Source of the DNA: Ichthyophonus hoferi
Lineage: Eukaryota; Opisthokonta; Ichthyosporea; Ichthyophonida; Ichthyophonidae
Reading direction: 5' to 3'
Length of the DNA stretch: 11,046 nucleotides
NCBI GenBank assembly: GCA_002751075.1
Contig: NAOQ01000033.1
Location: 132,475-143,520 of the forward strand
The translations under genes were made by a program, and so were the position numbers. Below are positions 1 through 9,134 of the stretch, piece by piece. Below the pieces are notes generated by a model that saw nothing but the letters and a program-made list of their open reading frames with translations, had not been told where the DNA came from and ran no database searches. Numbering within the stretch: the stretch's first letter is position 1; each line of letters starts with the position of its first letter.

Positions 1-60
1 ATGTATTTAAAGTGTAAAATCATAACGTATCACAGATACAACCATTATACCTTAAAAAAC

Positions 61-245
61 ATGATTATTAATAATTATAAAAAATAAATGATAAGTAATA
101 AAAAATAAATAAAGAATAATAAATAATAAATAGTAAATAATAATAAATAATAAATAATAAATAATAAATAATAAATAATATATATTTTAAATAATAATAG
201 TAAATAGTAAATAATAAAATAGTCAATAGTAAATAACAAATGATA
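61..245. repeat. TAATAAA-type low-complexity repeat
   Basis: The stretch is almost entirely A and T and is built from short TAA/TAAA words. Its core, around 137-180, is a regular run of the heptamer TAATAAA, with degenerate copies on both sides. This is simple-sequence DNA with no coding content. Its length is likely to vary between individuals. Confidence 0.85.
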
Positions 246-546
246 AACTATTTATATAATATACAGTATCGTATGATCTATCATAAAATATATTTAACGC
301 AACAGTATCACCCTTTATTTTACTTCCTATCATACTTTATTTCTTGTATATATCTATTTTAATATTTATATATATATTTTTTATTTGTATTATTTAATAC
401 CTTGCTATATACCTTTATACTATTTGAAAACAAATAAGAAAACATTTAACATAACAAGACTATATTTTCATTTCCATTTCAATCGCTGTTTCCAAGCAAA
501 TGAATACAAACAGTGCACCCTACAGAGTTTAGTAATATACAATAAC
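246..546 (+). promoter_or_regulatory. AT-rich 5' flank of the spliced gene
   Basis: This is the interval between the simple repeat and the first ATG of the spliced gene. Alternating TA stretches around 358-378 could act as a TATA-type element, but the region is so AT-rich that this has little weight. The exon 1 frame stays open upstream to about 385. That part reads as low-complexity Tyr/Phe/Asn-rich translation and is more likely 5' UTR than protein. No other promoter element is recognisable. Confidence 0.25.
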
Positions 547-2719
547 ATGTCGGCCGCCTGTTCTCGTGCACCGGGACTTTCTCCTAAGATATCAGATAAA
601 ATTAATGGGAAATTATTACAAATAGCACAAATTTTTCCAGGCGTTACTACGAGTTGTGTTGTACATGTCTCAGGAAGGGTTTTGTAAGTGTTTATTTGCA
701 TGTGTTTGTATATGGTATATATGTATAGAGATGTATACGTGTGTTTTTATATACTATTCTTATGAGGAGAGAATAAGGGGCGATTTGAATATTATATTAA
801 GTATACTTTACTTTTACATATGCAACTAAATCAACGAACCAGCATCTATGCACCTATATACACAGGCAGTATTATATGTTTAACCATAATATTATCAGTG
901 TGCATGTCATATAACATAGATGTTATGGTTTGGTTTATTTTTATTGTTTATTTTTCCATTTCTTTCAAGACTTTTATACATATTTAGATATCCTTGTATC
1001 ATTAAAACCACACATATACATCCATGCATATACACACGTATGTGCTTATGTCTACGTAAGTTTTTACATAGTATTAACAAAAGATCGTAAATAAGCCAAT
1101 AACTACTTAGCATATTTTCTGTCTTTATTTGCTCTCACATTCTCTTTTACTACTTTCCGCGCTCTCACCTTTATATACCTACACTCTCTTTCTATCTTAT
1201 ACACCTTTATATACTCATGCTCTCGTTTTATCTTTTATCTCCACTCAGGACACAGATAGGAGGGAAAGGAGCCAGCTGCTCAGTATGGACAGATAATAAT
1301 CTCCTCGAACCTATTGTTGATATGAAACGGTCTGCTGCTGATTTTGGTATAGGAGCCCCCTCATATTTTAAACCTCCACTCTTACACTAGGTTTATTAAT
1401 ATATTATCTGCTTATTTACCTTATATAGCATGCTATTCTTTGTTACTTTTATCCTTTGAATGAAAAGCGATGTTTTTGATTGGTTAATGACATATAATTG
1501 TGGTCTTTTATTGGTTGAAGCTATAAATATTCTTGAATGATATAATAAGGTGTTAGAGAGAGAATATAATAAATAGACGTTTCTTGAATTATTGTTTTGT
1601 CGCAGCATATCTAGAATTTATTAATAGCACTTTTATTTCTTTATCCGCATGTGATCACACAGAAATGCATATAGGCATATATACATATATAAATACATAT
1701 TTATACATGTGCATACAGACATGTATACGTAGATATATATGATAGTCATGCTATGTCTGTGTTATTGGTTTTCAATTTTAACTGTGCTTAGCAGCCAATA
1801 GAATCACGAATTCATTTATTTATTGCCCGTGCTCACGTTCCTATGTTACTGTCTTTTTTCTTTTTCTGTCACTATATCATACTATTCACATATGTCCACC
1901 TTACCTTCAGGTGATGTTGTCCATATGACCTCTGTACCAATAGTCCATCTGAAGGGAAACACACATATCTTGTCTGTATATGACGCTGGTGATTACGTAA
2001 GACATTCTCTATACAGGAACATGTGTACACATACTATGCAATATTTATAGTCTATAGAGTATTAATTATTCTATTGCCAAATGGGTATAAAGTTTATAAT
2101 TTTTTTCTTTATTATGATTTTTAGTGGTTTTAGTCATTTTTAAAATTATGTTATAGTGATTATAAATTTCATATCGGTTTATTAATGACACATTTTTTAT
2201 ATTAATTTTACAATTAGGTACGTATGTATATATGCCTATATTTGTTTGAAGAATGATAATTATATATGCACACATAAATTCATAATAAGGTATTAATTAG
2301 TACCATTAAATACTAAATTATTAATGAACTATATTATGCTTTGTGTACATGAATTGGTGAAGCCATTGAACACCTATGATACTATCGTAACCGAATTAGA
2401 CCCTACTTTTTTGGTGGGAGTACATAAAATGGTAGTTTTTAGTTGTGGTGAATGTAAAACGAGTAATCTTATAACGATATATATATTAGTGCAGCAAATA
2501 GATGGATAGAAACATGTCGAGTTGCAACACATATCTATGTAATAACTAATTAATAAATATGTTTCCCTCTCACAGTATATAACCCTGAGTAGTGAAGCCA
2601 CTAACAATGCAGTGATTGATTGCGACACCAATTCCGTGGATGAAAGGGTGTCTGGCTTGATAGATGAACTTAAAGTTTTACTACGAAATGTTATCATTGA
2701 TAATAGACGAAAGAAATAG
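547..2719 (+). CDS. Four-exon gene, 154-aa roadblock/LC7-like small protein
   Basis: Exons are 547-683, 1249-1346, 1911-1996 and 2576-2719, giving 465 nt (154 codons plus stop). Donors are GTAAGT, GTATAG and GTAAGA, and acceptors are CTCAG, TTCAG and CACAG. The three junctions fall in phases 2, 1 and 0 and keep one frame throughout, which is strong evidence for the model. The start is the first ATG after low-complexity upstream translation, in an AACATGT context. Predicted structure runs helix (about 15-30, GKLLQIAQIFPGV), two strands (33-40 and 43-50, VVHVSGRVLTQIGG), helix (63-76), three strands (79-90, 95-102, 106-113), then a long C-terminal helix (127-146, ERVSGLIDELKVLLRNV). That order matches the roadblock/LC7 fold used by dynein light chains and by LAMTOR/Ragulator and MglB-type GTPase partners. 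No signal peptide or membrane segment is seen. The gene model is firm. The fold is an inference from pattern, and the exact subfamily is not recognised. Confidence 0.75.
1166..1237 (+). repeat. 36-bp pyrimidine-rich tandem duplication near the 3' end of intron 1
   Basis: Units 1166-1201 and 1202-1237 both begin CACCTTTATATAC and match at 29 of 36 positions. The array ends 11 nt before the CTCAG acceptor at 1248, so it forms most of the polypyrimidine region of intron 1. It may have arisen by slippage and may strengthen acceptor recognition, but that role is inferred. Confidence 0.6.
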
Positions 2720-2728
2720 GTCTTAAGA

Positions 2729-2734
2729 AATAAA
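2729..2734 (+). terminator. Poly(A) signal AATAAA of the spliced gene
   Basis: A canonical AATAAA begins 10 nt after the TAG stop of the roadblock-like gene. A further AATAAATAAA lies near 2796. The nearer one implies a very short 3' UTR, and the second could be an alternative site. Confidence 0.55.
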
Positions 2735-4030
2735 ATTTGTTTCTTTGATAATGTTATGCATAAAATAATTTAAAGTCAAATATTATGTGCCGGGAAATAA
2801 ATAAACACCGTATAAGCGACAAAAGTAAGCCGAGCACAGGGCTGCATTACAGTATAGACATAGTAAATATGGATATAATTATCTTATTGATAATGATGAA
2901 TTCTGAAGCGTTCTATATGTAAAATTTTATATTTAGAAAGTATGAAAAGGTTCTGCCTCAAACAGAATGGGGGCTCTTGATTCGGTGTTAATACTGAATA
3001 AAGGCTATGTATTTTTTATCTTAAATTAGCTGCTTGCCATAGTTGGCTACCACCCTGAGTATGAGTGAGATAATTACTACGCAGGCACAAATCACAAATC
3101 AACATACATTATTATGTAAAAAAGTAAACTGTATATTTTAATAAAACAAAAATCATAGAAATAATGCGTAAAACCCACGCTTATTAGTAATCTTAGCGCA
3201 AATTCACAGTTCGAATTTCAGTTATTTATCCAACAAGTTTGCCATTTTAAAGGTCTAAAGCTTAGATTAAAAACCCTTAAAAATGGCTTTCTGGAACCAT
3301 TTTACTGGGCAATTTTAATGCTAAAACTGACCTGTTATTGAGCCATCTGTTATTGTACGCTAAACAATCTAGAAGTTAGTGTACGTGCGTGTTATAAACA
3401 TAACGTATCTCGAGTGCAGCCTGCGTAATAATGATTTTACTATCTTTAGTTGGCATCTGCAACTATTAGCATAAAATTAAATAAAACAAAAGAACTGTAT
3501 TCAATACAACTGCCAAAAAAGAGAGGATACTGTCAGTCACAGACATAATCTTTTTAATATCCTCTAAATATAGCAGAATGTATACAACCCAGATGATATA
3601 TATATATAGAATACTAATTCTAGTGACTCTAGATAGCCATATTTTTTAATAATTTATTTTTGATATGTAGGTGTATCTACTAGCCATAATTTTTACTAAT
3701 CCATTTTTGATATATAGGTTTATCTACACTCACCTTTCCTGTCTTTTCATCATAAAGTTGACCTGCTACCACAAGAAAATTTATCACTTTGTGTCCCAAC
3801 CCTTAAATGTTACAAATTTAGATCATATATATGCTTCGTGAGATAAAAATCTTGCTCCATATTTGTCCAGTTATAGTTAAAAACCTGGAAACAATTTCGG
3901 GCTATCTAAATCTTTCATTTTTACAATGTTCTGGCATTTTTTGTCTTTGGTGCATATTTTGTGTGTAATCAATACATTTTTCTCCTAATCTCCTTTTAGG
4001 AGGAACTCCAGTACGTCAATATTAAAAAAA
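2735..4030. other. Intergenic AT-rich sequence, no gene seen
   Basis: No frame here reads as a plausible protein on either strand, and no tRNA or other structured RNA is recognised. Apart from the 47-bp tandem duplication listed separately, only short AT-rich words and homopolymer runs are present. Confidence 0.6.
3634..3727 (+). repeat. 47-bp tandem duplication
   Basis: Two adjacent 47-bp units, 3634-3680 and 3681-3727, both start TAGCCAT and end TATCTAC. They match at 41 of 47 positions with no length difference. This is a two-copy local duplication in non-coding DNA with no visible coding or regulatory role. Confidence 0.8.
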
Positions 4031-4039
4031 AATGTCCTT

Positions 4040-4318
4040 CTAGAATTCGTCTGCATGCATTGCTGAACCATAGTTACAGTTTTCACAAATACCTATAGGC
4101 TCACTTCCTTTTGCAATATGTTCAGTTTTTATTGGAGGAAATATAACGGTCATCATTGGGATTACCAATATTTTGGAAAATGATTGGTGATCTGCAGAGG
4201 TCCAATCAAATATTTGGATAGATTGATCAGGAATGTAAACAACTAATAAAGACACGGATAATGACGTACAAGCCTTTCATAAACAAATCTTTGTGTTTCT
4301 CACTATTTCTTAACAGCA
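4040..4318 (-). pseudogene. Possible relic of an unknown coding sequence
   Basis: On the minus strand, translations here have a more balanced residue composition than the AT-driven noise around them. Examples are QSIQIFDWTSADHQSF and EPIGICENCNYGSAM, with a CxxC pair, plus MLLRNSEKHKDLFMKG near the upstream end. I recognise no family. No promoter or splice structure supports an active gene. It could be a decayed host gene, a mobile-element fragment, or chance. The only support is compositional. Confidence 0.2.
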
Positions 4319-5404
4319 TCTTAAATATATATATTTTCATTGCTGGTTAGAAGATACTTGGCCTGTAGTTTATGCTTATCGTATTTAATTGTGATGTCTA
4401 GTTCTTTATTGGCACTTGACTATAATAATTAGTGTTATGATAATTCTCCTATCGAAAATACAGCTTGGTTATTTTCAATAGTACTTATTATTATTAGTTG
4501 CACTCGCCTTAACCTCTCTCACTGATTGTTCACACAGTGCTATTACTAAAATTGCACCTAAACACATTAAGACATGAGTCTTTCCTAAATTTGTAAGGAG
4601 TCCTCTAGATAATTGGAGATTAGAACCTTCTACTTCGAACTCGCCTTTCTATTAAAAGTGGATCAGAGATAAGCGCTACACCAATTGCGAGCCCAGCAAC
4701 ATACACTTATAAACATAAACAAAACTTAATTGGAGCCCCCTGGGACCGTGGACATATATTAATATATTAATGAATAGGAACTCAACATGACTGTTCTTTA
4801 GCGTCTATGTTTTTTCACAAGAAGTTGTCCAGTGATTATTCAAAGGATCATTCTGGAACTTACATTGCATAAGTAGGTATGAACAGGGTTGTCCAATGAT
4901 TATTCAAAAGATTATTCTGGATGCTATGTTTCGCATGCGTATCATCAATCAATATGCAAGATGTAATATGTGTGATAACAGCCAATAATCATCACTATTT
5001 GAAAACCACAGTAAATTTATTTTTCTGGAATGCACTAAAAACTTGGCTCCAATTAAATATAATCGGTGACGTCCTTGAGTTAATTAACGTTAATGAATTA
5101 ATGTCTAAATTTTAATTACCGATTGAAGCCTCAATCTAAACGCTTCTAACTTGAGTTACCCAACGCTAATTATATAATAGGAATAATAATAGTACTAATA
5201 ATATATAAATAGTATGTATTTTATTCACACTATGATTTTTTTTTGGCTAAACTCTTGTAGGGGCTGAAATACTTCAGGATACTCCACAATTTTGTTTAGT
5301 TTTTCATTTTCAATAAAACGCAACTTTCCAGTTGCCAAAAATATAGCTAAACATCTAATAAAAAAAGACATGGAAAAAAATATATATTAGCGAAAAAAAT
5401 AATA
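4319..5404. other. Non-coding AT-rich region left of the viral fossil
   Basis: No convincing gene is seen on either strand. An open frame at 4921-5115 has ordinary AT-driven composition and no recognisable motif. The stretch includes the LTR-related 34-bp repeats listed separately and A-rich runs near 5355-5410. Confidence 0.5.
4773..4921 (-). repeat. Pair of 34-bp direct repeats related to the right-hand LTR, opposite orientation
   Basis: Copies 4824-4857 and 4888-4921 match at 31 of 34 positions; the three differences are transitions. TATTCAAAGGATCAT at 4837-4851 is an exact reverse complement of 10097-10111, inside the candidate LTR. AATAGGAACT at 4773-4782 is likewise an exact reverse complement of 10159-10168. 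The two shared words occur in the same order and at similar spacing (about 54 and 47 nt). The simplest reading is a worn, partly duplicated LTR-family remnant inserted on the minus strand. Similarity outside the shared words is weak. Confidence 0.45.
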
Positions 5405-5545
5405 AAATGCTCATACTGTCAAGCTGTGACGTACTGTGGTCGTCAACAGAGCTTCCGTAGAATATTGTTTTTTCACTAATATATATTTTTTCATTTCTTT
5501 TTTTATTTCCTCCTTAAAACAAAAACCGGAAACAGAAGAGAGAGG
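5405..5545. repeat. Left flanking repeat (R2) with hairpin
   Basis: This copy aligns in the same direction with 9135-9256. Shared features in order are AATGC, TACTGTCAAG, GTGGT..CGTC, a CTTC(C/T)GTAG word, T-rich runs and a purine-rich AGAAG/AGAG tail. At 5421-5454 the arms AAGCT-G-TGACG and CGTCA-ACAG-AGCTT can pair around a 9-nt loop. R2 lies beyond the poly(A) signal of the capsid/membrane-protein unit. It could be a remnant of a hairpin viral terminus or a host repeat. Confidence 0.5.
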
Positions 5546-5575
5546 CGCTCAAAGAGGTTTTACTGAAAGAAGAAT

Positions 5576-5581
5576 TTTATT
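5576..5581 (-). terminator. Poly(A) signal at the 3' end of the viral unit
   Basis: AATAAA on the minus strand starts 38 nt beyond the stop of frame D (5620-5622). It is well placed to end transcripts covering capsid regions B and C and frame D. Confidence 0.55.
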
Positions 5582-5619
5582 AATAAAAGGATAGATAGAT
5601 ATTACATAAAGGCAGAGCC

Positions 5620-6078
5620 TTATTGAATAGGATGGCGATACCAAGTAGTGTTGATGAGATGTTTTTGACCATCTTTGCCAAGAGTATTGTAACCATAATC
5701 CTGTCTAGTGGTATTTTTGGCAGCATATATGCCAATGGAAGAATCATGACCAACCAAGCTCTGGATAATATTGGGATTAACACCAGACTGCCATTGATCG
5801 TTTCTGACAATACCAGCGGAAGCAAGAGGTTGGGTAGCAAAGAAACCATATTGAGCCTCAATGATAACGGAGTAAGTAAAATTCATGATGATCTCAGTCA
5901 TGACAGCAGGAGGTTCTTCTTCACGAGGATAAACAGATTCATCTTGATCATGATTTTGAGGACATTCACCGACAAGGCAGTGCATAGTAGGAGCTTTAAC
6001 ATAATAAAGGAAGTTGAGTAGGACTATAACGAGGATCAGTTTAAGTAGTATTAAAATCGTCCAACGCTTTGGGGCCAT
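5620..6078 (-). CDS. Part D of viral fossil: small type II membrane protein frame
   Basis: This is an open frame of 152 codons from an ATG at 6078. It overlaps the end of capsid region C by 38 bp in another frame. Residues 6-24 form a hydrophobic segment (WTILILLKLILVIVLLNFL) after a short basic start (MAPKR), typical of a signal-anchor. After it come a Cys pair (HCLVGEC), an acidic Pro-rich stretch (ESVYPREEEPP) and a polar domain with three N-glycosylation sequons (one NFT, two NTT). The likely topology is N-terminus inside and C-terminus outside. I recognise no homologue. A membrane glycoprotein overlapping the capsid end is not a standard parvovirus gene. The frame looks whole, unlike its neighbours. 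It could still be a spurious overlap, or a part of the capsid read in another frame. Confidence 0.45.
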   Translation of the reverse strand: MAPKRWTILILLKLILVIVLLNFLYYVKAPTMHCLVGECPQNHDQDESVYPREEEPPAVMTEIIMNFTYSVIIEAQYGFFATQPLASAGIVRNDQWQSGVNPNIIQSLVGHDSSIGIYAAKNTTRQDYGYNTLGKDGQKHLINTTWYRHPIQ

Positions 6079-7068
6079 TGAGGCCAATAATATAGTTGAC
6101 TTTGAACTGCTGGCCAGGACTGATAGTTAAAGGAGAGGACCCAGGATTAAGAGTTCTAGCGTAGCCGTTTTTGATGTAGCCCTGTAGTTCATATTTAGTC
6201 TAGTCAGTATGAGTTTCATAGACATAATTGAGTATAGAGGCAGGAGCATTGTGGTAGGTAACGTCACCCAAGGATTCAATGTCCTTAAGAGCCAGTCTAG
6301 CTACAGTATTGGCAGTAAGAGCTTTGCATAAACTGGGTCTGGTTTCAGGAGCATTTGCAGCATACAGATCAGCCTTAGACCAGGTATCACCAGTAAAATG
6401 AGGACCAGCATAAAAGTCTTTAAGGGTATTTAGACAGATTTGGTGGGAATAGGAAATACTGACAGAACCCATGGAAGTGTCCTGTTGGCCACCTACATTG
6501 ATGTTATTGTGTATAACCTGCCGGAAATTAGGAGTAAAGTTGTAGTCATCATAGTAACTAGAACCATATCGCATCAAAACTCTGTTACCAGGTAGTTTAA
6601 CTGGCACTCTACCAGGTAGAAGTCTGGCCACAAGAATTTGTTGGTAAGTTAAAGAACATTGCTGTTGAAACAAGTGATATTTATCCACCCAACTTAACCA
6701 TATGGGTTTGTCAATAGCAAGTTTGAAGAGATCTTCTGTTTTTTCCTTGATAGCAACTTTGGGCAGGAACCTATCTACTCGGATGCCCTTAATTCTCACG
6801 TGTAGCAGTCCAGGGCAACTGAAAATAGTTGACAATTCAGTGAGAGTTACATACAAAGCTAAGTTGTTAGTAGGCACAATGCACCAGTCATAGAATATTT
6901 CCAATTGTCATCGTGATAATCTATATTAGGTTTGTCCCATTTTAAGGTAAGTATTTCTTTGTCATCCAGTTGTGGTCTGTTGCTATCAACAACTTGGAAA
7001 TTGGCAAATAAGTTGATTAGAGTCTCAGTGTCATTGGTCTTGGTGTTTTCATCCTGGTTAATATCCAT
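6041..7068 (-). pseudogene. Part C of viral fossil: densovirus-like capsid region
   Basis: The region opens with a separate ATG (MDINQDENTKTND) just after the end of region B. FYDWCIVPTNNLALYVTLTE (6895-6836), followed by a Gly- and Val-rich stretch (CPGLLHVRIKGIRV), resembles the part of parvovirus capsid proteins near the first jelly-roll strands. Those also have an aromatic-rich 'P..n..lY.t..E' line and then a 'G....v..v.v' strand. Further on come Asn/Gln-rich and aromatic loops (YGSSYYDDYNFTP), and near the end LTISPGQQFKVNYIIGL. Total length would suit a compact jelly-roll core. The copy is broken in about two places. Assignment to the densovirus side of Parvoviridae is a family-level pattern match, weaker than the PLA2 evidence. 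Confidence 0.55.
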
Positions 7069-7086
7069 GGTTCCAAGTTTTTTTGT

Positions 7087-8269
7087 ATTTAAAAGTTTAT
7101 TTTCTTTTTAGGTGGATCAAGAGTAGTAGTAGTAGTGTCAGTGGATTTTGGCACAACATCTGGTACAATATTGACGTTGTTATATGCGTCCAAAGAAGCA
7201 CAATACTGATAGTTGCCAGCTTTTCAGGGGTTTACAATGACAGGGTTTCGGTAACTTTTCCAGAAGAACTGTCTGGTATTATTAAATACAGATACCTCAG
7301 GTTTTTCGTTAATGTAATGTTTGACAGTAAAATCAGGAGTAGTAAAGGTCATTCCCAATTGTCCTCCCACCCCAGCTCCTCCAGGATGGGCCCCAGTAGT
7401 CTTATTGTCCATGTTTTCATCAGGTTTGGCAACCGCATCTCCATTTAGTTCAAGATTTATAATCTATGGAGGAAGTGGATCATTAGTATTTACTTTACCA
7501 CCCCCACCCACTTGGTTGTCTAAGTTGGGTAATTTTGAAGGAGGCAATTCTGTCGTAAGCACATTTGTCCCAGGCCGTTTATTACTAGTTGGCGGGTCAA
7601 AATAGGGATCATCAGATCCTTCAGGCTTATCCAGGCTAGGGCTATAGTCATCCAGAGACCCGTGCCCTCCCCATAAATTACCAAATATAGATCCCATGCC
7701 CCCACCTCCACCCAACATCACATCTCCATTATCATCTTCATCCCGAAATCCTCCATATGTAACTATATTACTGAAGGATGTGCCAATGGAAACTCCAGCC
7801 CCAACTGCAGTGGCACCAACTGTACCCCAGTTTGATGCAGTACTTCCAAATGCTGGAAAAAAAAAGCTGTTATTAATAAAATAAACAAATAGTAATGTTT
7901 TTTACCTAGTTATGATAATGATTATCGTGGTAGCGGTATGGTGCAATAAATTTCTTCAAACTAAAAAAGGTATTATCAATAATACCCCCGTATGCTGTAC
8001 TATGTTGAGTTTGATCTATTAAATCTTGGTCACCTGGATTAAAAAATAGGTAATGTGCTAAAGGATTAGTTTTTTCGTCCAGCAAGTTTTGGTAGAATTG
8101 GTTGTGTTTTAGAGCAGATTGGTCGTCAGGACTGGTAGGTGGTCCTTTTTCCAAAGTGTTTCCAGCCCTAAATAATTATACCCTGGCAAAGTAAAATCCA
8201 ATATATTATAATTTATTTTTTCTGCTTGTGCCAGCTTTTTGCATTTCTATTATTTCTAACCGGACCCAT
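7087..8269 (-). pseudogene. Part B of viral fossil: parvoviral minor capsid with phospholipase A2 domain
   Basis: A start ATG at 8269 opens a basic N-terminus (MGPVRNNRNAKSWHKQKK). The parvovirus VP1-unique PLA2 domain follows, with the PGYNYLG calcium-loop motif (8186-8166), the helix region SALKHNQFYQNLL, then YLFFNPGDQDLIDQT (8052-8008) and YGGIIDNTFFSLKKFIAP (7992-7939). These lines are characteristic of VP1, where PLA2 lets the incoming particle escape the endosome. Downstream come an Ala/Gly/Ser stretch (GTVGATAVGAGVSIG), a GGGGGMG run, a Pro/Asp-rich linker and a segment with GGAGVGGQLGMTF, like the Gly-rich entry to densovirus capsids. The part ends basic (DPPKKK). It is broken, with about four interruptions. 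Some densoviruses divide the capsid gene into parts joined by splicing, so part of the fragmentation may be original. Confidence 0.75.
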
Positions 8270-8363
8270 GGTTTAGGATTTTATTCCTAATATGCAATAC
8301 TCATATACTTTAATTTGTCAAAAAATAACAAAAAAGAACACGTTTTTATTTTGTATTTAAATT

Positions 8364-8377
8364 TTTATTGGTTTATT
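8364..8377 (-). terminator. Two poly(A) signals after gene A
   Basis: On the minus strand AATAAA occurs at 8377-8372 and again at 8369-8364, a few bases beyond the last stop of gene A at 8381. The pair suggests gene A had its own transcript end, separate from the capsid unit that starts about 100 nt further on. Confidence 0.5.
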
Positions 8378-8380
8378 GGT

Positions 8381-8931
8381 TTAAGTTGTGCCAAAATTCA
8401 ACTGTTTTTTAACATCCGCATTTTTAAAACTCAACAGTTTCCTGGCCACTTTGGCTATGGCCTTATGGTGTTTTAATCTGGTCTCCCTTAATAATTTGAT
8501 AGGATCTATGTAGCTTGGATGCTTAGGATTGTGTTGGTTTCGTGATTCCACCAATCTTTAGTGGTCAGCTATACCGTACGCCGTAGTATACATTTTCACG
8601 GTATGTTGATAGGGCTGTCCTTTCCAACTAATTAAAGTGGTTTCGAAGGACCAGAATCGCATTTCTGCATCATCTACAGTAACATTGTCTGGATCATCAC
8701 AGCATTCTTTTGGATCAACTTTATAGTAGTTAATTCCCCTGCAATAGGGGTTATATTGATTATCCTTGTTGTTTTCATTCCATTTGGATGTGTCAGTATT
8801 TACAGCTGACGGTCTTTAACACCTTGGTTAGTGTCCTGGCTGTCTTTCTCCATCATGTCGTTGTTGTTGTGTTTGTTGATAATCCTAGTAATCATCTCTG
8901 ATTTAACCCGATGCTGCATTACTCCGTTCAT
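8381..8931 (-). pseudogene. Part A of viral fossil: unknown small gene
   Basis: Coding character runs from an ATG at 8931 to a stop at 8381. The start is polar and Asn-rich (RIINKHNNNDMMEKD). The middle holds three Cys and many aromatic residues (YNPYCRGINYYKVDPKECC, then AEMRFWSFETTLISWKGQPY). The last third is basic and helical (LKHHKAIAKVARKLLSF). A TATA box lies 80 nt upstream and poly(A) signals lie directly downstream, so this looks like a complete transcription unit of under 200 codons with about two interruptions. I do not recognise the family. Its position before the capsid genes would suit a non-structural accessory protein or a separate structural protein. It shows no helicase Walker motifs and no HUH nickase motif. 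Confidence 0.5.
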
Positions 8932-9010
8932 GATTATTAATATATATTACCGACAAAACATTTATTTTATTTTTGTTTAATTATTGTTTAATATGTTTAA
9001 TATGTTCGGT

Positions 9011-9017
9011 TTATATA
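9011..9017 (-). promoter_or_regulatory. TATA box of gene A
   Basis: The minus strand reads TATATAA, preceded by GAG and followed by ACCGAACATA. It lies 80 nt upstream of the first ATG of gene A, leaving room for a short leader. The surrounding AT-richness lowers confidence, but the spacing and the G/C-containing flanks are favourable. Confidence 0.45.
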
Positions 9018-9096
9018 CTCTTAAATATTTTAAAATCATGTTTTTATTTATTTTAGGTCTATCAATTTTGCTTTGCTTTAATTTAATTTATTAATA

Positions 9097-9116
9097 TTTT
9101 TTTTTTTTTTTTTTTT
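9097..9116 (-). repeat. Run of 20 T (A20 on the minus strand)
   Basis: An uninterrupted T20 sits between the right flanking repeat and gene A. On the minus strand it is A20, placed soon after repeat R1. It could be an ordinary homopolymer, or the tail of a reverse-transcribed RNA whose body lies at 9135-9700. Confidence 0.6.
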
Positions 9117-9134
9117 CTTGGATCATGGATTTAC

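Noticed and set aside
385-546. Upstream in-frame extension of exon 1
   Set aside because: The translation is Tyr/Phe/Asn-rich low complexity and the ATG at 547 begins the part with protein-like composition, so 547 was preferred.
907-1113. Minus-strand frame within intron 1
   Set aside because: It lies in CA/TA-rich simple sequence inside a well-supported intron and shows no protein-like pattern.
2324-2509. Open frame inside intron 3 as an extra exon
   Set aside because: Exon 3 joins exon 4 in phase 0 with a continuous strand-like sequence. No paired splice sites in phase were found for an inserted exon.
4921-5115. 64-codon plus-strand open frame
   Set aside because: It starts within the end of the 34-bp repeat, has AT-driven composition and no motif, so it is probably chance.
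5623-6021. 132-codon plus-strand open frame opposite part D
   Set aside because: It is antisense to the minus-strand membrane-protein frame, which has a signal-anchor, sequons and a poly(A) signal, and it has no such support itself.
7083-7605. Plus-strand frames rich in Pro, Ser and Gly
   Set aside because: These are complements of the Gly/Pro-rich minor-capsid region. Their composition is explained by the minus-strand gene.
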